DNA of 64,000 bases from assembly GCF_900110185.1 (NCBI RefSeq), contig NZ_FOCT01000009.1:94882-158881 (forward strand), read 5' to 3'. Below the pieces are notes generated by a model. The model saw only the letters and a list, made by a program, of their open reading frames with translations. It made no database searches and was not told the origin of the DNA. The position numbers were made by a program, and so were the translations under genes. Source of the DNA: Nitrosospira multiformis (GTDB lineage Bacteria; Pseudomonadota; Gammaproteobacteria; Burkholderiales; Nitrosomonadaceae). Below, piece by piece: positions 8,901-17,741 of this stretch; the stretch's first letter is position 1, and every line of letters starts with the position of its first letter.

Positions 8901-9643
8901 CGGGGGTCGGCATCATAGTCGCCATGCGGGTGGAGGCGCGTTGCATAACGCCATTGCGCCTCTTCTTCAATCAAAGGACAGATCTCGGGAATGGCGCTGC
9001 CGTCTGGCTTTGTGGAGTGGGGGCAGAGGCGGCCGGCGCAGCCGCAACCGGGCTGAAGAATGCAGGAGCTGCTGCGCTGATGAGTTTCGGTTTTGCGGGC
9101 GCATTGCATTCCGTCCTGCATTCCGGAGCGCTGATGCTGCCTGAGTCGATCCATACGGGCGGTTGTCTCCTGCCAGTCGATTTGAATTGGCGTACTCGCC
9201 TGCAGCGATGCCTGCCCGATCAGCTGAGTGTAGCAGGTGGAATCCTGGCTGCCAGCAGCAAGGTCCTTACCTCCACTTCTGCAAAGCGCGACCTGGCCGA
9301 ATCCACCGGCGCGAATGCAGTAGATATGGAAAGCGGTGCAGTCGCCGAAGTTGCCACGAATGCCGGATTGCCATTCATGGCGGTACGCGCTATTTCAGAT
9401 CCCCTCGACTTCTCACCTCCGCGTGTTCTGCTTGAGGCAGTACGGCCGGACGGAAGTCCTCACCTGGGACGCTTGCTGGGGCTGTTACTGAAGCGCTCGT
9501 TGACTCTCGGCACGCTACTGCGGCTGGCCTCGGACGCGCATGCCGCGCGCTCTACCTTGTCGATGGTGGTACGATATGCCGATGCGGAAATGCGGGCCGT
9601 TCATTCGCCCGAGCCCTCGCTGGGCGGATATATCGCCAAGTAG
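8897..9643 (+). CDS. hpnG: HpnG, hopanoid-associated purine nucleoside phosphorylase
   Basis: A 248-residue protein of the nucleoside phosphorylase/MTAN fold. HpnG removes adenine from adenosylhopane, the HpnH product, yielding ribosylhopane for bacteriohopanetetrol formation. Visible features are 'GVGAEAAGAAATGLKNAGAAALMSFGFAGAL' near the N-terminus, and 'ANAVDMESGAVAEVATNAGLPFMAVRAISD', the usual MES substrate-binding motif and Arg-x-Ile-Ser-Asp active-site segment. GTG 8897 is chosen because it overlaps the cyclase TGA (GTGA) and has GGAAG 8 bases upstream; ATG 8924 is an alternative. It is the last gene of the hopanoid block. Confidence 0.88.
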   Translation: MTGVGIIVAMRVEARCITPLRLFFNQRTDLGNGAAVWLCGVGAEAAGAAATGLKNAGAAALMSFGFAGALHSVLHSGALMLPESIHTGGCLLPVDLNWRTRLQRCLPDQLSVAGGILAASSKVLTSTSAKRDLAESTGANAVDMESGAVAEVATNAGLPFMAVRAISDPLDFSPPRVLLEAVRPDGSPHLGRLLGLLLKRSLTLGTLLRLASDAHAARSTLSMVVRYADAEMRAVHSPEPSLGGYIAK

Positions 9644-9745
9644 CAAGCCGTTGGCTCTGATCGTTCTTGAGGTGGGTGATCAGCGTGTAAACTTCCCCAG
9701 TGGGATGTGCAACGCCTGCCGGTGCGCTGGAAATCCAATAATATC

Positions 9746-9775
9746 TTGAGAATTCACCCTGTTAAAGAGTAAAAT
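9746..9775 (+). promoter_or_regulatory. Probable sigma-70 promoter of rpsO
   Basis: TTGAGA (9746-9751), an 18-base spacer and TAAAAT (9770-9775) lie 36 bases before the rpsO start, in the gap after hpnG. Confidence 0.6.
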
Positions 9776-9810
9776 GTCGCCCTTTCGCATCAGGCGTAAT
9801 GGAGAGTAGC

Positions 9811-10080
9811 ATGGCAGTCACAACCGATCAAAAAGCAGAGGTGGTGCGCGATTATCAACGGGCCGCAGGAGACACGGGTTCTCCCGAAGTGCAGGTGGCG
9901 TTACTGACCGCTCGTATCAACGATCTGGCCGATCATTTCAAAACGCATGTCAAGGATCATCACTCCCGCCGCGGTTTGCTGCGGATGGTAAGCCGTCGGC
10001 GCAAGCTGCTCGATTATTTGAAGCAGAACAGTGTGGAGAGCTACCGGACGCTGATAGAACGGCTTGGCCTGCGTAAATAA
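9811..10080 (+). CDS. rpsO: 30S ribosomal protein S15
   Basis: An 89-residue S15 protein starting Met-Ala-Val-Thr-Thr. It binds the central domain of 16S rRNA early in small-subunit assembly and bridges to the large subunit. Conserved segments are '[37 protein letters not shown]' and '[10 protein letters not shown]'. ATG 9811 has GGAG 6 bases upstream; an in-frame ATG at 9799 would add MESS and overlap that site. The rpsO-pnp order is the common proteobacterial one, with S15 usually repressing its own translation. Confidence 0.97.
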   Translation: MAVTTDQKAEVVRDYQRAAGDTGSPEVQVALLTARINDLADHFKTHVKDHHSRRGLLRMVSRRRKLLDYLKQNSVESYRTLIERLGLRK

Positions 10081-10104
10081 AAGTAAATCCCCGATTGAGA
10101 TAGC

Positions 10105-10149
10105 AGCGGAATAACCTATTGCTCCTTGAGCATCGGAATGGCTTCCGCT
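10105..10149 (+). promoter_or_regulatory. rpsO-pnp intercistronic stem-loop (processing/attenuation candidate)
   Basis: AGCGGAA (10105-10111) pairs with TTCCGCT (10143-10149), enclosing a small GCTC-CTT-GAGC hairpin (10121-10131). In other proteobacteria the rpsO-pnp gap carries a terminator and an RNase III processing stem. No T-run follows, so processing or readthrough control is more likely than full termination. The function is inferred from location. Confidence 0.4.
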
Positions 10150-10222
10150 TGTATCGGTTGCGCGACCGCGGCTATGGTGCCGGGAGCGAAACCGGAATGA
10201 TTTAATCGAAAAGGGCAGTTAA

Positions 10223-12328
10223 TTGAAAATCAAGAAAAGTGTTACGTACGGGTCTCATCAGCTAACATTCGAAACCGGAGAAATAGCAAGACAAGCCCAT
10301 GCCGCCATTATGGTCAGCATGGGCGATACCGTTGTCCTGGTTACCGTGGTAGGTGCAAAAAGCGCCAAGCAGGGGCAGGATTTCTTTCCCCTGACGGTGG
10401 ACTATCAGGAAAGGAGCTACGCGGCTGGCAGAATACCCGGTAGTTTTTTCAAACGTGAAGGCCGTCCCTCCGAAAAGGAAATTCTTACCTCCCGTTTGAT
10501 CGATCGCCCGATCCGTCCCCTTTTTCCTGAAAATTTCTACAACGAAGTGCAGGTGGTAGCCACCGTCCTGTCTTCCGATAACGAAGTAGATGCCGATATT
10601 CCCGCCATGCTGGGCGCATCTGCCGCGCTAGTGCTCTCGGGCATTCCGTTCAACGGGCCTATCGGCGCCGCGCGGATTGGCTACATCAATGGCGAATATG
10701 TATTGAATCCCGATACCAGTGCACTGAAGCAGACACAGCTGAATCTGGTCGTGGCTGGCACGCGGCAGGCTGTGCTGATGGTGGAATCCGATGCGATGGA
10801 GCTGTCGGAGGACGTCATGCTGGGCGCCATCGTTTATGGTCATCAGCAAATGCAGGTTGCCATCGATGCGATCAATGAACTGGCGGATGAGGCGGGCGTG
10901 ACCGCATGGGACTGGGAGCCGCCTGCAAGAGACCCTGCACTGGCCATTAAAATTGCGGAAATGGCAGAGAATGATTTACGTGCCGCTTTCCGCCAGAAGC
11001 AGAAGCAGGTAAGGTCCGAGACCATAGACAGCATCTGGACAAGAGTCTTTACCGAACTCGGCGTCGAGGACGGGGAAGGTCCCGATGCCCAGGCGGTGAA
11101 GGAGGCCTGTTTTGCCCTGGAATCGAGAATCGTGCGCTCGCAGATTCTGGACGGCGAACCGCGCATCGATGGACGCGATACCCGCACCGTCCGGCCAATA
11201 ACGATCCGGACCGGCCTCCTGCCGAGGACCCACGGTTCAGCATTATTTACCCGCGGAGAAACCCAGGCGCTGGTAGTTGCAACGCTGGGAACCGGTCGCG
11301 ATGAGCAGAAAATCGATGCTCTCCAGGGAGATTACTCCGAGCGTTTCATGCTTCACTACAACATGCCTCCCTATGCCACCGGAGAGACGGGACGGGTTGG
11401 AACACCCAAGCGGCGTGAAATCGGGCACGGACGGTTGGCAAAACGAGCCCTGGTTGCAGTTCTGCCTTCCCCGGAAGAGTTTGGCTATTCGCTTCGCGTG
11501 GTTTCTGAAATTACCGAATCCAATGGCTCCAGTTCCATGGCATCCGTTTGCGGCGGCTGCCTTGCATTGATGGATGCCGGTGTACCTCTGAAGGGGCACG
11601 TAGCAGGTATCGCCATGGGGCTCATCAAGGAAGGCAATCGGTTTGCCGTGCTCAGTGATATTCTGGGTGATGAGGATCACTTGGGCGACATGGATTTCAA
11701 GGTGGCGGGTACCGAAAATGGCATTACTGCCCTGCAGATGGATATCAAGATTCAGGGGATCACCAAAGAGATCCTGCATGCTGCCCTGGTACAGGCAAGG
11801 GAAGGACGGATACATATTCTCACGATCATGAAGCAGGTGTTGCCGGCCAGACGCGAGGATATCTCGGAGCATGCTCCCCGTATCATCAAGATCAGAATCA
11901 ACCCCGAGAAAATACGTGACGTCATAGGGAAAGGGGGCGCAGTGATCCGTGCGCTTACCGAAGAGACAGGCACCACCATCGATATTACGGACGATGGCAC
12001 CGTCATGATTGCATGTGTCAACGCGGAGGGCGGTGAGCTGGCGAAAAAACGTATCGAAGACATCACGGCCGAAGTTGAAGTGGGGCGGGTATACGACGGA
12101 ACAGTACTGAAGCTTCTGGATTTTGGCGCCATCGTCAGCGTCCTGCCCGGCAAGGACGGCCTGCTGCATATCTCGCAAATCGCCAATGAGCGCGTCAACA
12201 ATGTCGGCGATCATCTCAAGGAAGGACAGGTAGTTCGGGTGAAGGTCCTGGAAGCTGACGACAAGGGAAGGTTGCGTCTCAGCATGAAAGCGGTTGCCAC
12301 CGACGTGGCGGACAACGCCGCCACCTGA
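10223..12328 (+). CDS. pnp: Polyribonucleotide nucleotidyltransferase (PNPase)
   Basis: A 701-residue 3'-5' phosphorolytic exoribonuclease and degradosome component. Domain order is complete: first RNase PH domain (about 10-145), helical linker, second RNase PH domain (about 310-540, with '[16 protein letters not shown]' and '[17 protein letters not shown]'), KH domain (about 553-610, GKGG loop in '[12 protein letters not shown]') and S1 domain (about 620-690, '[11 protein letters not shown]'). The start is TTG 10223 with AAGGG 7 bases upstream. No ATG is available before the first conserved strand, so the rare start codon seems real and may keep expression low. Confidence 0.95.
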   Translation: MKIKKSVTYGSHQLTFETGEIARQAHAAIMVSMGDTVVLVTVVGAKSAKQGQDFFPLTVDYQERSYAAGRIPGSFFKREGRPSEKEILTSRLIDRPIRPLFPENFYNEVQVVATVLSSDNEVDADIPAMLGASAALVLSGIPFNGPIGAARIGYINGEYVLNPDTSALKQTQLNLVVAGTRQAVLMVESDAMELSEDVMLGAIVYGHQQMQVAIDAINELADEAGVTAWDWEPPARDPALAIKIAEMAENDLRAAFRQKQKQVRSETIDSIWTRVFTELGVEDGEGPDAQAVKEACFALESRIVRSQILDGEPRIDGRDTRTVRPITIRTGLLPRTHGSALFTRGETQALVVATLGTGRDEQKIDALQGDYSERFMLHYNMPPYATGETGRVGTPKRREIGHGRLAKRALVAVLPSPEEFGYSLRVVSEITESNGSSSMASVCGGCLALMDAGVPLKGHVAGIAMGLIKEGNRFAVLSDILGDEDHLGDMDFKVAGTENGITALQMDIKIQGITKEILHAALVQAREGRIHILTIMKQVLPARREDISEHAPRIIKIRINPEKIRDVIGKGGAVIRALTEETGTTIDITDDGTVMIACVNAEGGELAKKRIEDITAEVEVGRVYDGTVLKLLDFGAIVSVLPGKDGLLHISQIANERVNNVGDHLKEGQVVRVKVLEADDKGRLRLSMKAVATDVADNAAT

Positions 12329-12459
12329 TGGCGGAACAGAGAGAAGAATTTCCTACAAAGAGCAGCGTCGCCATTTTTTCCTGTGCGGTTCCTCGCCCTC
12401 TTATCCCAGCCTTTTCTCCTGTATCTTCCGGTTTTTTTGAAGTCAGCTTAGTTAGTGGC

Positions 12460-12505
12460 TTCCTGGAATAAAAGACTCCTCTCGATGGGGCTTTTATTCC
12501 AGGAA
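12460..12505. terminator. Perfect 15-bp hairpin between convergent pnp and dksA
   Basis: Bases 12460-12474 (TTCCTGGAATAAAAG) are the exact reverse complement of 12491-12505, with a 16-base loop. It sits between the converging 3' ends of pnp and dksA, where a bidirectional terminator or 3'-end stabiliser would be expected. There is no clean T-run on either side, so it is not a textbook terminator. Confidence 0.55.
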
Positions 12506-12552
12506 TGAAGTACTTCGTTATCTGCAGAACCTAAGTGAAAAGCAGGCAGGTT

Positions 12553-12975
12553 TTATTTCGCGACTTGCTTTTCCCTTATTTCATCCAAGGTCTTGCAGTC
12601 GATGCAGAGTGTAGCAGTGGGACGGGCTTCAAGGCGCTTTAAACCGATTTCCACCCCGCAGCTTTCGCAATAGCCGTAATCTCCAGTATCTATTTTTGCG
12701 ATCGTTTCCTCTATCTTCTTGATCAGCTTACGTTCGCGGTCACGATTTCTTAATTCAAGCGCCATGTCCGACTCCTGGCTGGCGCGGTCGTTAGGATCAG
12801 CAAATATTGTGGCTTCATCCTGCATAGTGTGAACCGTGCGATCGATATCCTGTCCCAATTCAAACTTGATGCCTTCCAGAATATTGCGGAAATGCATAAG
12901 CTGCTTGGCACTCATGTAACTTTCTCCCTTCGAGGGTATGTAGGGAGTGGCTTGTTTATACATTTCTTGCGGCAT
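12553..12975 (-). CDS. dksA: RNA polymerase-binding transcription factor DksA
   Basis: A 140-residue DksA that enters the RNA polymerase secondary channel and works with ppGpp in the stringent response. The coiled-coil tip motif Asp-Pro-Asn-Asp-Arg-Ala (DxxDxA) is intact. The C-terminal zinc finger has four cysteines in 'CESCG...CIDC' spacing. The start at 12975 (Met-Pro-Gln-Glu-Met) is chosen because AAGGA lies about 10 bases upstream; the frame is open to a TTG at 13020. A good promoter lies at 13041-13069. It is a single-gene unit convergent to pnp. Confidence 0.94.
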   Translation of the reverse strand: MPQEMYKQATPYIPSKGESYMSAKQLMHFRNILEGIKFELGQDIDRTVHTMQDEATIFADPNDRASQESDMALELRNRDRERKLIKKIEETIAKIDTGDYGYCESCGVEIGLKRLEARPTATLCIDCKTLDEIREKQVAK

Positions 12976-13040
12976 AGTCAGTATTTCCTTTCCATTGCTG
13001 GGTGACGTGTAACAATGCAACTGCTATTTAAAAACAACCC

Positions 13041-13069
13041 ATTATACAGATAACTCATTTCCGGTTCAG
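13041..13069 (-). promoter_or_regulatory. Probable dksA promoter
   Basis: On the - strand CTGAAC (13069-13064), a 17-base spacer and a perfect TATAAT (13046-13041) lie about 66 bases before the dksA start. Confidence 0.6.
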
Positions 13070-13420
13070 TTGATGCGCTCTGAGAGCAAGACGGTTGGCA
13101 GAAACTTGTCAAGGTTTCGCCAGGAATGGAAATCCCACAATTTAGCTTAAGAACGAGGCTCTCATCCTCCTGTTCATGACAAAACCGCAGCCTCTTCACA
13201 TTCAACTCCCTGTGAAACATATAGGGGGCACATGGGGCACACGAATTCTTGCAGAATTTTTAGTCCTTGAATACCCCCGCAAGAAATAAATACATTATTT
13301 TGCTGCAAGCCTCTCCGGGAGAGTTCCTTGTTCCCGATGCGCTGCAGGATCAGTGGAATCGGCTCCCGTTCCTGTCAAACTGTGACATAATATTTTTTCC
13401 AGACTCAAGGAGAACCAACT
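13070..13420. other. Intergenic region between dksA and the EF-hand/MNIO operon
   Basis: 351 bases without a supportable gene between divergent units. An AT-rich stretch with CATAAT at 13386-13391 could be a -10 element for the downstream operon, but no matching -35 is visible. AAGGAGA at 13407-13413 is the ribosome binding site of the EF-hand gene. Confidence 0.4.
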
Positions 13421-13834
13421 GTGCAAGACAAAAAATCCACGCTTTCCATCGTCATAGGTTCGGTCCTTGCTACCGGCCTCAGCGCCTCTCCCATTGTTTT
13501 TGCGGGCGACAGTGAGGCGGACAGCAAGGCAAGCAATCCTTTCGTCATGCAGTCGTTAAACGAGCGTTATGTAGTGGCTTACGCCGACCGGGTGGACCCC
13601 AGCAAATATGGGGCAGGCGCAAAAGCGGCGGAGGGAAATTGCGGCATGTCGCTGGCGGACAAGAACAAAGACAATAAAGTGACCAAGGAAGAATTTATCA
13701 AGCATCACGAAGGCATCTTCGACAAGATTGACGCGAACAAGGATGGAGCCGTCGACCCGGCGGAAGCGGACAGCTTTGCAAAAAGCAAGGCCGGTGGCGG
13801 AACAGCAGCGCCTCATGGCCAGATGAAGAAATAA
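13421..13834 (+). CDS. Secreted EF-hand protein with EGNCG motif; candidate MNIO substrate
   Basis: A 137-residue protein starting at GTG 13421, with AAGGAGA 7 bases upstream. A Sec-type signal peptide covers about residues 1-28 (hydrophobic core 8-27, ending Val-Phe-Ala). Two canonical calcium-type EF-hand loops follow: residues 80-91 (D80, N82, D84, K86, T88, E91) and 104-115 (D104, N106, D108, A110, D112, E115). The only cysteine is Cys74, inside Glu-Gly-Asn-Cys-Gly just before the first loop. EGxCG is the cysteine motif modified by DUF692 (MNIO) enzymes in bufferin-type peptides. The MNIO gene starts 6 bases downstream and its DUF2063 partner follows, occupying the place of a BufA precursor. 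What is seen is the motif and operon; a modified, metal-binding secreted product is inference. It could instead be a plain calcium-binding protein. Confidence 0.75.
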   Translation: MQDKKSTLSIVIGSVLATGLSASPIVFAGDSEADSKASNPFVMQSLNERYVVAYADRVDPSKYGAGAKAAEGNCGMSLADKNKDNKVTKEEFIKHHEGIFDKIDANKDGAVDPAEADSFAKSKAGGGTAAPHGQMKK

Positions 13835-13840
13835 TTCGAC

Positions 13841-14695
13841 ATGCAACAGTTCCCACGCCTCGCCCGCGTGGGGCTGGGCTTCCGGCGGGAGCTCATTCCT
13901 GCGCTGAAAAGCGGTGTCCCCGACACCATCAATTTTTTCGAGATCGCCCCCGAGAACTGGATCGACCTTGGCGGAGGTGCGGCACGGGATCTACTTTTTT
14001 TTACCGAGCGCTACCCTTTTGTCTGTCATGGCCTTTCCCTTTCAATCGGTGGTCCTGCTCCCCTGGATGAAGTGCTGCTGCAAAAGATTCGCCGGTTCCT
14101 CGATCAGCACCGGATACTTCTTTATACGGAACATCTTTCCTACTGCTCTGATGACGGTCATCTGTACGATCTGCTTCCGATCCCTTTTACGGAGGAAGCG
14201 GTAAGATATGTCGCTGAACGCGTTCGCCGTACCCAGGATATTCTCGAGCGGCGTATCGCATTGGAAAATGCATCGTTTTATGTCGCTTCGCCTATCAACG
14301 ATATGAGTGAATTGGACTTTATCCGGGCTGTGTTGCTGGAGGCGGATTGTGATCTTCATCTCGATGTCAATAACGTTTACGTCAACAGCATTAACCACGA
14401 CTACGATCCCGTGGACTTCATCCGTGCCTTGCCTTCCGATCGCATCGCGTATATGCACATGGCCGGGCATCATAAGGAGGCGGAGAATCTTATCATCGAT
14501 ACTCACGGCGCCGATGTAATTGATCCGGTATGGTCGCTGCTGGATCAAACCTACGGAATGCACGGTGTTGCGCCGACTTTGCTCGAGCGTGATTTCAATA
14601 TTCCTCCGCTCGACCAGTTGATGCGGGAAGTGCAACGCATCGCGCTGATCCAGGCGCGGCATGGGCATTCAGGCGATGTCTGTTCAGCTACCTGA
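13841..14695 (+). CDS. bufB: DUF692 multinuclear iron oxidative enzyme (BufB-like MNIO)
   Basis: A 284-residue TIM-barrel protein of the DUF692/MNIO family, which uses a di- or tri-iron centre to convert precursor cysteines to thiazole/oxazolone-type or related groups in RiPPs such as methanobactin and bufferins. Typical segments are 'RVGLGFRREL', 'HGLSLSIGG', 'YTEHLSYC', 'ALENASFY', 'DVNNVYVN', 'HMAGHH' and 'LLERDFNIPP', which supply the His, Asp, Glu and Asn ligands expected of the family. It follows the EF-hand gene by 6 bases and overlaps the DUF2063 gene, so all three are one operon. The EF-hand protein with its EGNCG motif is the likely substrate, by context only. Confidence 0.88.
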   Translation: MQQFPRLARVGLGFRRELIPALKSGVPDTINFFEIAPENWIDLGGGAARDLLFFTERYPFVCHGLSLSIGGPAPLDEVLLQKIRRFLDQHRILLYTEHLSYCSDDGHLYDLLPIPFTEEAVRYVAERVRRTQDILERRIALENASFYVASPINDMSELDFIRAVLLEADCDLHLDVNNVYVNSINHDYDPVDFIRALPSDRIAYMHMAGHHKEAENLIIDTHGADVIDPVWSLLDQTYGMHGVAPTLLERDFNIPPLDQLMREVQRIALIQARHGHSGDVCSAT

Positions 14696-15434
14696 ATTTC
14701 AGCGCTTCCAGTATGCCTTCACTGCGCACCTTCGCAATCCCCGGGCAAAGCCCGTTCCGCCTGGACTCGACGCGCGGCGGATGCGCATATACAGCAGACT
14801 GGTTTACGAGAATCTCGATGGCTTTCTTCTCAAATGCTTCCCGGTGACTCGGGATGTGCTGGGGTCGCGGCGATGGTCGAGGCTGGTGCGCGCCTTTCTC
14901 ATTGCGCATCGTAGCCGTTCTCCTCTTTTTCATCAGATAGCCGGTGAGTTTATAGAATTTCTGGGGAGTAAAGGCGTCATCCCTGAAAAATATCCGTGGT
15001 TTCTCCTGGAGCTTGCGCATTACGAATGGGTGGAACTGGCATTATCCATTTCAACGGACATGCCCGATTGGAAGACGATCGATCCCGCCGGTAATCTGCT
15101 CGAGGGGCGGCCTCTTTTGAATCCGGTGCTTGCCAATCTTTGCTATCACTGGCCAGTCCATCATATCCGTCCACGCGCTCGCATCGCCCCGGCAAAAACT
15201 TACTTGCTGCTGTTTCGTGACGCGGATGACGAGATTCAATTTTCAGAAATCAACGCCTTTACCGCGCGTCTGATAGATCTGCTTGCGCTGGAAGAGCATA
15301 CCGGCCATGCCGCTCTTGAAATCATCACGACCGAAAGCAGGCATCCCTCACCCGAAGTCGTGATGCAGGGCGGCGAGAAGATCATGATTGATCTTCAGGC
15401 TCGGGGCGCATTGCTGGGTATTGCCAGAGAGTAA
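14676..15434 (+). CDS. bufC: DUF2063 partner protein (BufC-like)
   Basis: A 252-residue DUF2063 protein. These are the usual partners of DUF692 enzymes and probably recognise the precursor or its leader, although the family was first labelled a putative DNA-binding domain. Visible family features are the N-terminal helix 'FQRFQYAFTAHLRNP', 'RRMRIYSRLVYENLDGFLLKCFPVTRDVLG' and 'YPWFLLELAHYEWVELAL'. It overlaps the end of the DUF692 gene by 20 bases, which implies coupled translation. ATG 14676 (Met-Ser-Val-Gln) fits the family N-terminus; ATG 14661 in frame is an alternative. Confidence 0.85.
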   Translation: MSVQLPEFQRFQYAFTAHLRNPRAKPVPPGLDARRMRIYSRLVYENLDGFLLKCFPVTRDVLGSRRWSRLVRAFLIAHRSRSPLFHQIAGEFIEFLGSKGVIPEKYPWFLLELAHYEWVELALSISTDMPDWKTIDPAGNLLEGRPLLNPVLANLCYHWPVHHIRPRARIAPAKTYLLLFRDADDEIQFSEINAFTARLIDLLALEEHTGHAALEIITTESRHPSPEVVMQGGEKIMIDLQARGALLGIARE

Positions 15435-15505
15435 GTGTTTTCGTTCGGCTCACGCGAGACAGGCAGAATATCCGCCTGATTTTTATCCTATTTGTGTAAG
15501 TTGCC

Positions 15506-16147
15506 GTGAAACCCGATTCAGCGGATCTCAGAAAACTCTCCTATCTTATCCTCAACAGTTACAACGAAAGAGCCGAAGCGTTCTGGGAGGGTACTAAAGA
15601 CCACGATGTCAGCCAAAATATTGCTGCATTGCTGCGCCACATCGAAAATCCTCCACCCTTAAAGATACTGGATCTGGGCTGTGGTCCCGGACGTGACCTG
15701 AAGTCTTTTACCGATCTCGGTCACATAGCGATCGGATTGGAAGGGGCAATGCGGTTTGTCGAAATGGCGGCTAACCATAGTGGTTGCGAGATATGGCAGC
15801 AAGACTTTCTTCGGCTCGATCTGCCTGAGGAACACTTTGATGGCATATTTGCGAATGCCTCCCTGTTTCATGTTCCGAGTGTTGAACTGCCGCGCGTGCT
15901 GAAAGAACTGTGGTCAACGCTGAAACCGGGCGGAGTGCTGTTCAGCTCCAACCCCCGCGGGAATAACGAGGAGGGCTGGAATCACGGGCGTTATTGCGTA
16001 TATCACGATATTGATGGCTGGAGGCGCTATATGTCCGGCGCGGGTTTCGTCGAGCTTGCTCATTACTATCGTCCGGCAGGTCTTCCACGCGAGCAGCAAC
16101 CCTGGCTGGCCAGTGTATGGCGCAAGCCTGCAACAGAATGCGCGTAA
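15506..16147 (+). CDS. Class I SAM-dependent methyltransferase
   Basis: A 213-residue methyltransferase with motif I 'ILDLGCGPGRDL' around residues 50-62, an acidic second strand ('IGLEGAMRFVEMAANH') and 'FDGIFANASLFHVPSVELPRVLKELWSTLKPGGVLF', which match motifs II and III. The start is GTG 15506, followed by Lys-Pro-Asp-Ser. The substrate cannot be told from the sequence. It begins 71 bases after the bufC-like gene and may be co-transcribed with it, but a functional link to that operon is not shown. Confidence 0.8.
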   Translation: MKPDSADLRKLSYLILNSYNERAEAFWEGTKDHDVSQNIAALLRHIENPPPLKILDLGCGPGRDLKSFTDLGHIAIGLEGAMRFVEMAANHSGCEIWQQDFLRLDLPEEHFDGIFANASLFHVPSVELPRVLKELWSTLKPGGVLFSSNPRGNNEEGWNHGRYCVYHDIDGWRRYMSGAGFVELAHYYRPAGLPREQQPWLASVWRKPATECA

Positions 16148-16181
16148 CTCCACAAGGCTCATTTTCCCGCAAGCATCGCAA

Positions 16182-17366
16182 TTGAAGAAAGATGTTGTCG
16201 TAATAGGCGCTGGCGCAGCCGGCATGATGTGCGCAATGGAAGCGGGAAAGCGTGGCCGAAGCGTGCTGCTGCTCGATCATGCCAGCAAGCTAGCGGAAAA
16301 AATCCGTATCTCGGGAGGGGGGCGGTGTAATTTCACGAATCGCCACACTGTTCCGGAAAATTTTCTGTCGCAAAATCCACATTTCTGCCGATCCGCGCTG
16401 GCACGCTTCACTCCCCGCCACTTCATAGAGCTGGTGGAAAAGCACCGCATCCGTTATCACGAAAAAAAGCTGGGACAGCTATTTTGCAATGAGGCTTCGC
16501 GGCAAATCATCGACATGCTGCGCAATGAATGCGAAGCCGCGGGAGTTATCTTTCAAATGCCCTGCGGGGTAAGCCGCGTAGACCGGGGCTCCGGCGATAC
16601 TGGATTCGTATTGGAAACCAGTTGTGGCAAAGTGATGGCAGATGCGCTGGTAATCGCAACCGGAGGTCTTTCCATTCCGCAAATCGGTGCCAGTCCTTTT
16701 GGCTATCGCATCGCAGAACAGTTTGGCATAAACGTTACGGCGCTACGTCCCGCCCTGGTACCGCTGACCCTTGCGCCGGAACAATTGGCCGCTTTTTCAG
16801 GGCTCTCGGGAATTGCGCTCGACACAATAGTGAACTGTAACGGTGCACATTTTCGAGAAAATCTGCTGATCACGCATCGGGGCCTGAGCGGTCCTGCAAT
16901 CCTCCAGATTTCCTCATACTGGCGACCGGGAGATCCGATCCATATCAACCTGTTACCTGAGCTGGATGCAGGCGGTTGGTTGCGCGATCGCAGGCACAGC
17001 GGCGCCCTGCTATCCAATCTGTTAGCGCAGCATCTGCCCCGGCGGTTTGCAGAAGCGTGGCTGAGCGCAATGATGAGTACGCCCCCGGAAACACCTGTAA
17101 ACCAGTATGGCAACAAGAGCTTGAGGCAATTGGCCTCTCAATTGCATGCCTGGCAGGTTATTCCGAGCGGCACCGCAGGCTACAAAAAGGCGGAAGTAAC
17201 GCTGGGAGGCATCGATACTGCCGAACTTTCTTCCAAAACGATGGAATCGAAAAAAGTACCCGGCCTTTATTTCGTGGGTGAAGTCGTCGATGTCACGGGC
17301 CAACTGGGAGGGTTCAACTTCCAGTGGGCTTGGTCATCGGGTTATGTGGCAGGGCAATCAGTGTAA
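16182..17366 (+). CDS. HI0933/BaiN-family FAD-dependent oxidoreductase
   Basis: A flavoprotein of about 394 residues. The N-terminal Rossmann fold 'VVVIGAGAAGMMCAMEAGKRG' binds FAD, 'ISGGGRCNFTNR' is the HI0933 signature, and the C-terminus has 'GLYFVGEVVDVTGQLGGFNFQWAWSSGYVAG', the second FAD contact. The physiological reaction of most members is unknown. Start choice is uncertain: TTG 16182 gives the family's usual length, with Lys-Lys-Asp directly before the Rossmann strand. GTG 16113 also lies in frame but inside the methyltransferase gene, and the open frame extends further back. Confidence 0.82.
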   Translation: MKKDVVVIGAGAAGMMCAMEAGKRGRSVLLLDHASKLAEKIRISGGGRCNFTNRHTVPENFLSQNPHFCRSALARFTPRHFIELVEKHRIRYHEKKLGQLFCNEASRQIIDMLRNECEAAGVIFQMPCGVSRVDRGSGDTGFVLETSCGKVMADALVIATGGLSIPQIGASPFGYRIAEQFGINVTALRPALVPLTLAPEQLAAFSGLSGIALDTIVNCNGAHFRENLLITHRGLSGPAILQISSYWRPGDPIHINLLPELDAGGWLRDRRHSGALLSNLLAQHLPRRFAEAWLSAMMSTPPETPVNQYGNKSLRQLASQLHAWQVIPSGTAGYKKAEVTLGGIDTAELSSKTMESKKVPGLYFVGEVVDVTGQLGGFNFQWAWSSGYVAGQSV

Positions 17367-17741
17367 CCGCGCTTCTATCGGTAGAGCGGTATCTGTACGT
17401 GACGAGATAATCTTCTTACTTATGGGGATGATAGACTGCCTGAAGATGGAAGCCTTCAGCGACTTCTTAAGAAATCTCTGAACAGGTTCCCGGAGGCGCG
17501 ACGCACTTTGCAGGATGGGATGCGCGAAAGGCGACGACGCGAATGGTGATCCCCTTCGCTAGGAGCCTGACAAAGCAGACCGCCTGCAAAGTCCCGTCCC
17601 ATAACGGTTGCTGCAAAATTGGGCGCTCACTTCTTTGAACTCCTTAGTATTGTAGTTTGGGTTACGACCTTCGAACTGTGCCTTGTGATCATCCCAATTT
17701 TAACAGCAACGCGCTCTGCGGAGAACTTGTTCCGAGATTCC
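17367..17741. other. Intergenic region between flavoprotein and hslU ends
   Basis: 375 bases between two convergent genes with no supportable gene. A short inverted repeat (ACTTTGCAGG at 17505-17514 against 17583-17592) has a 68-base loop and is probably not significant. No clear terminator is seen for either gene. Confidence 0.4.

Noticed and set aside
11243..12214. Long open frame opposite pnp (323 codons)
   Set aside because: Antisense shadow of the conserved second RNase PH and KH domains of PNPase; no family features.
17505..17592. Inverted ACTTTGCAGG/CCTGCAAAGT pair downstream of the flavoprotein gene
   Set aside because: Arms are only 10 bases with a 68-base loop and no supporting context.
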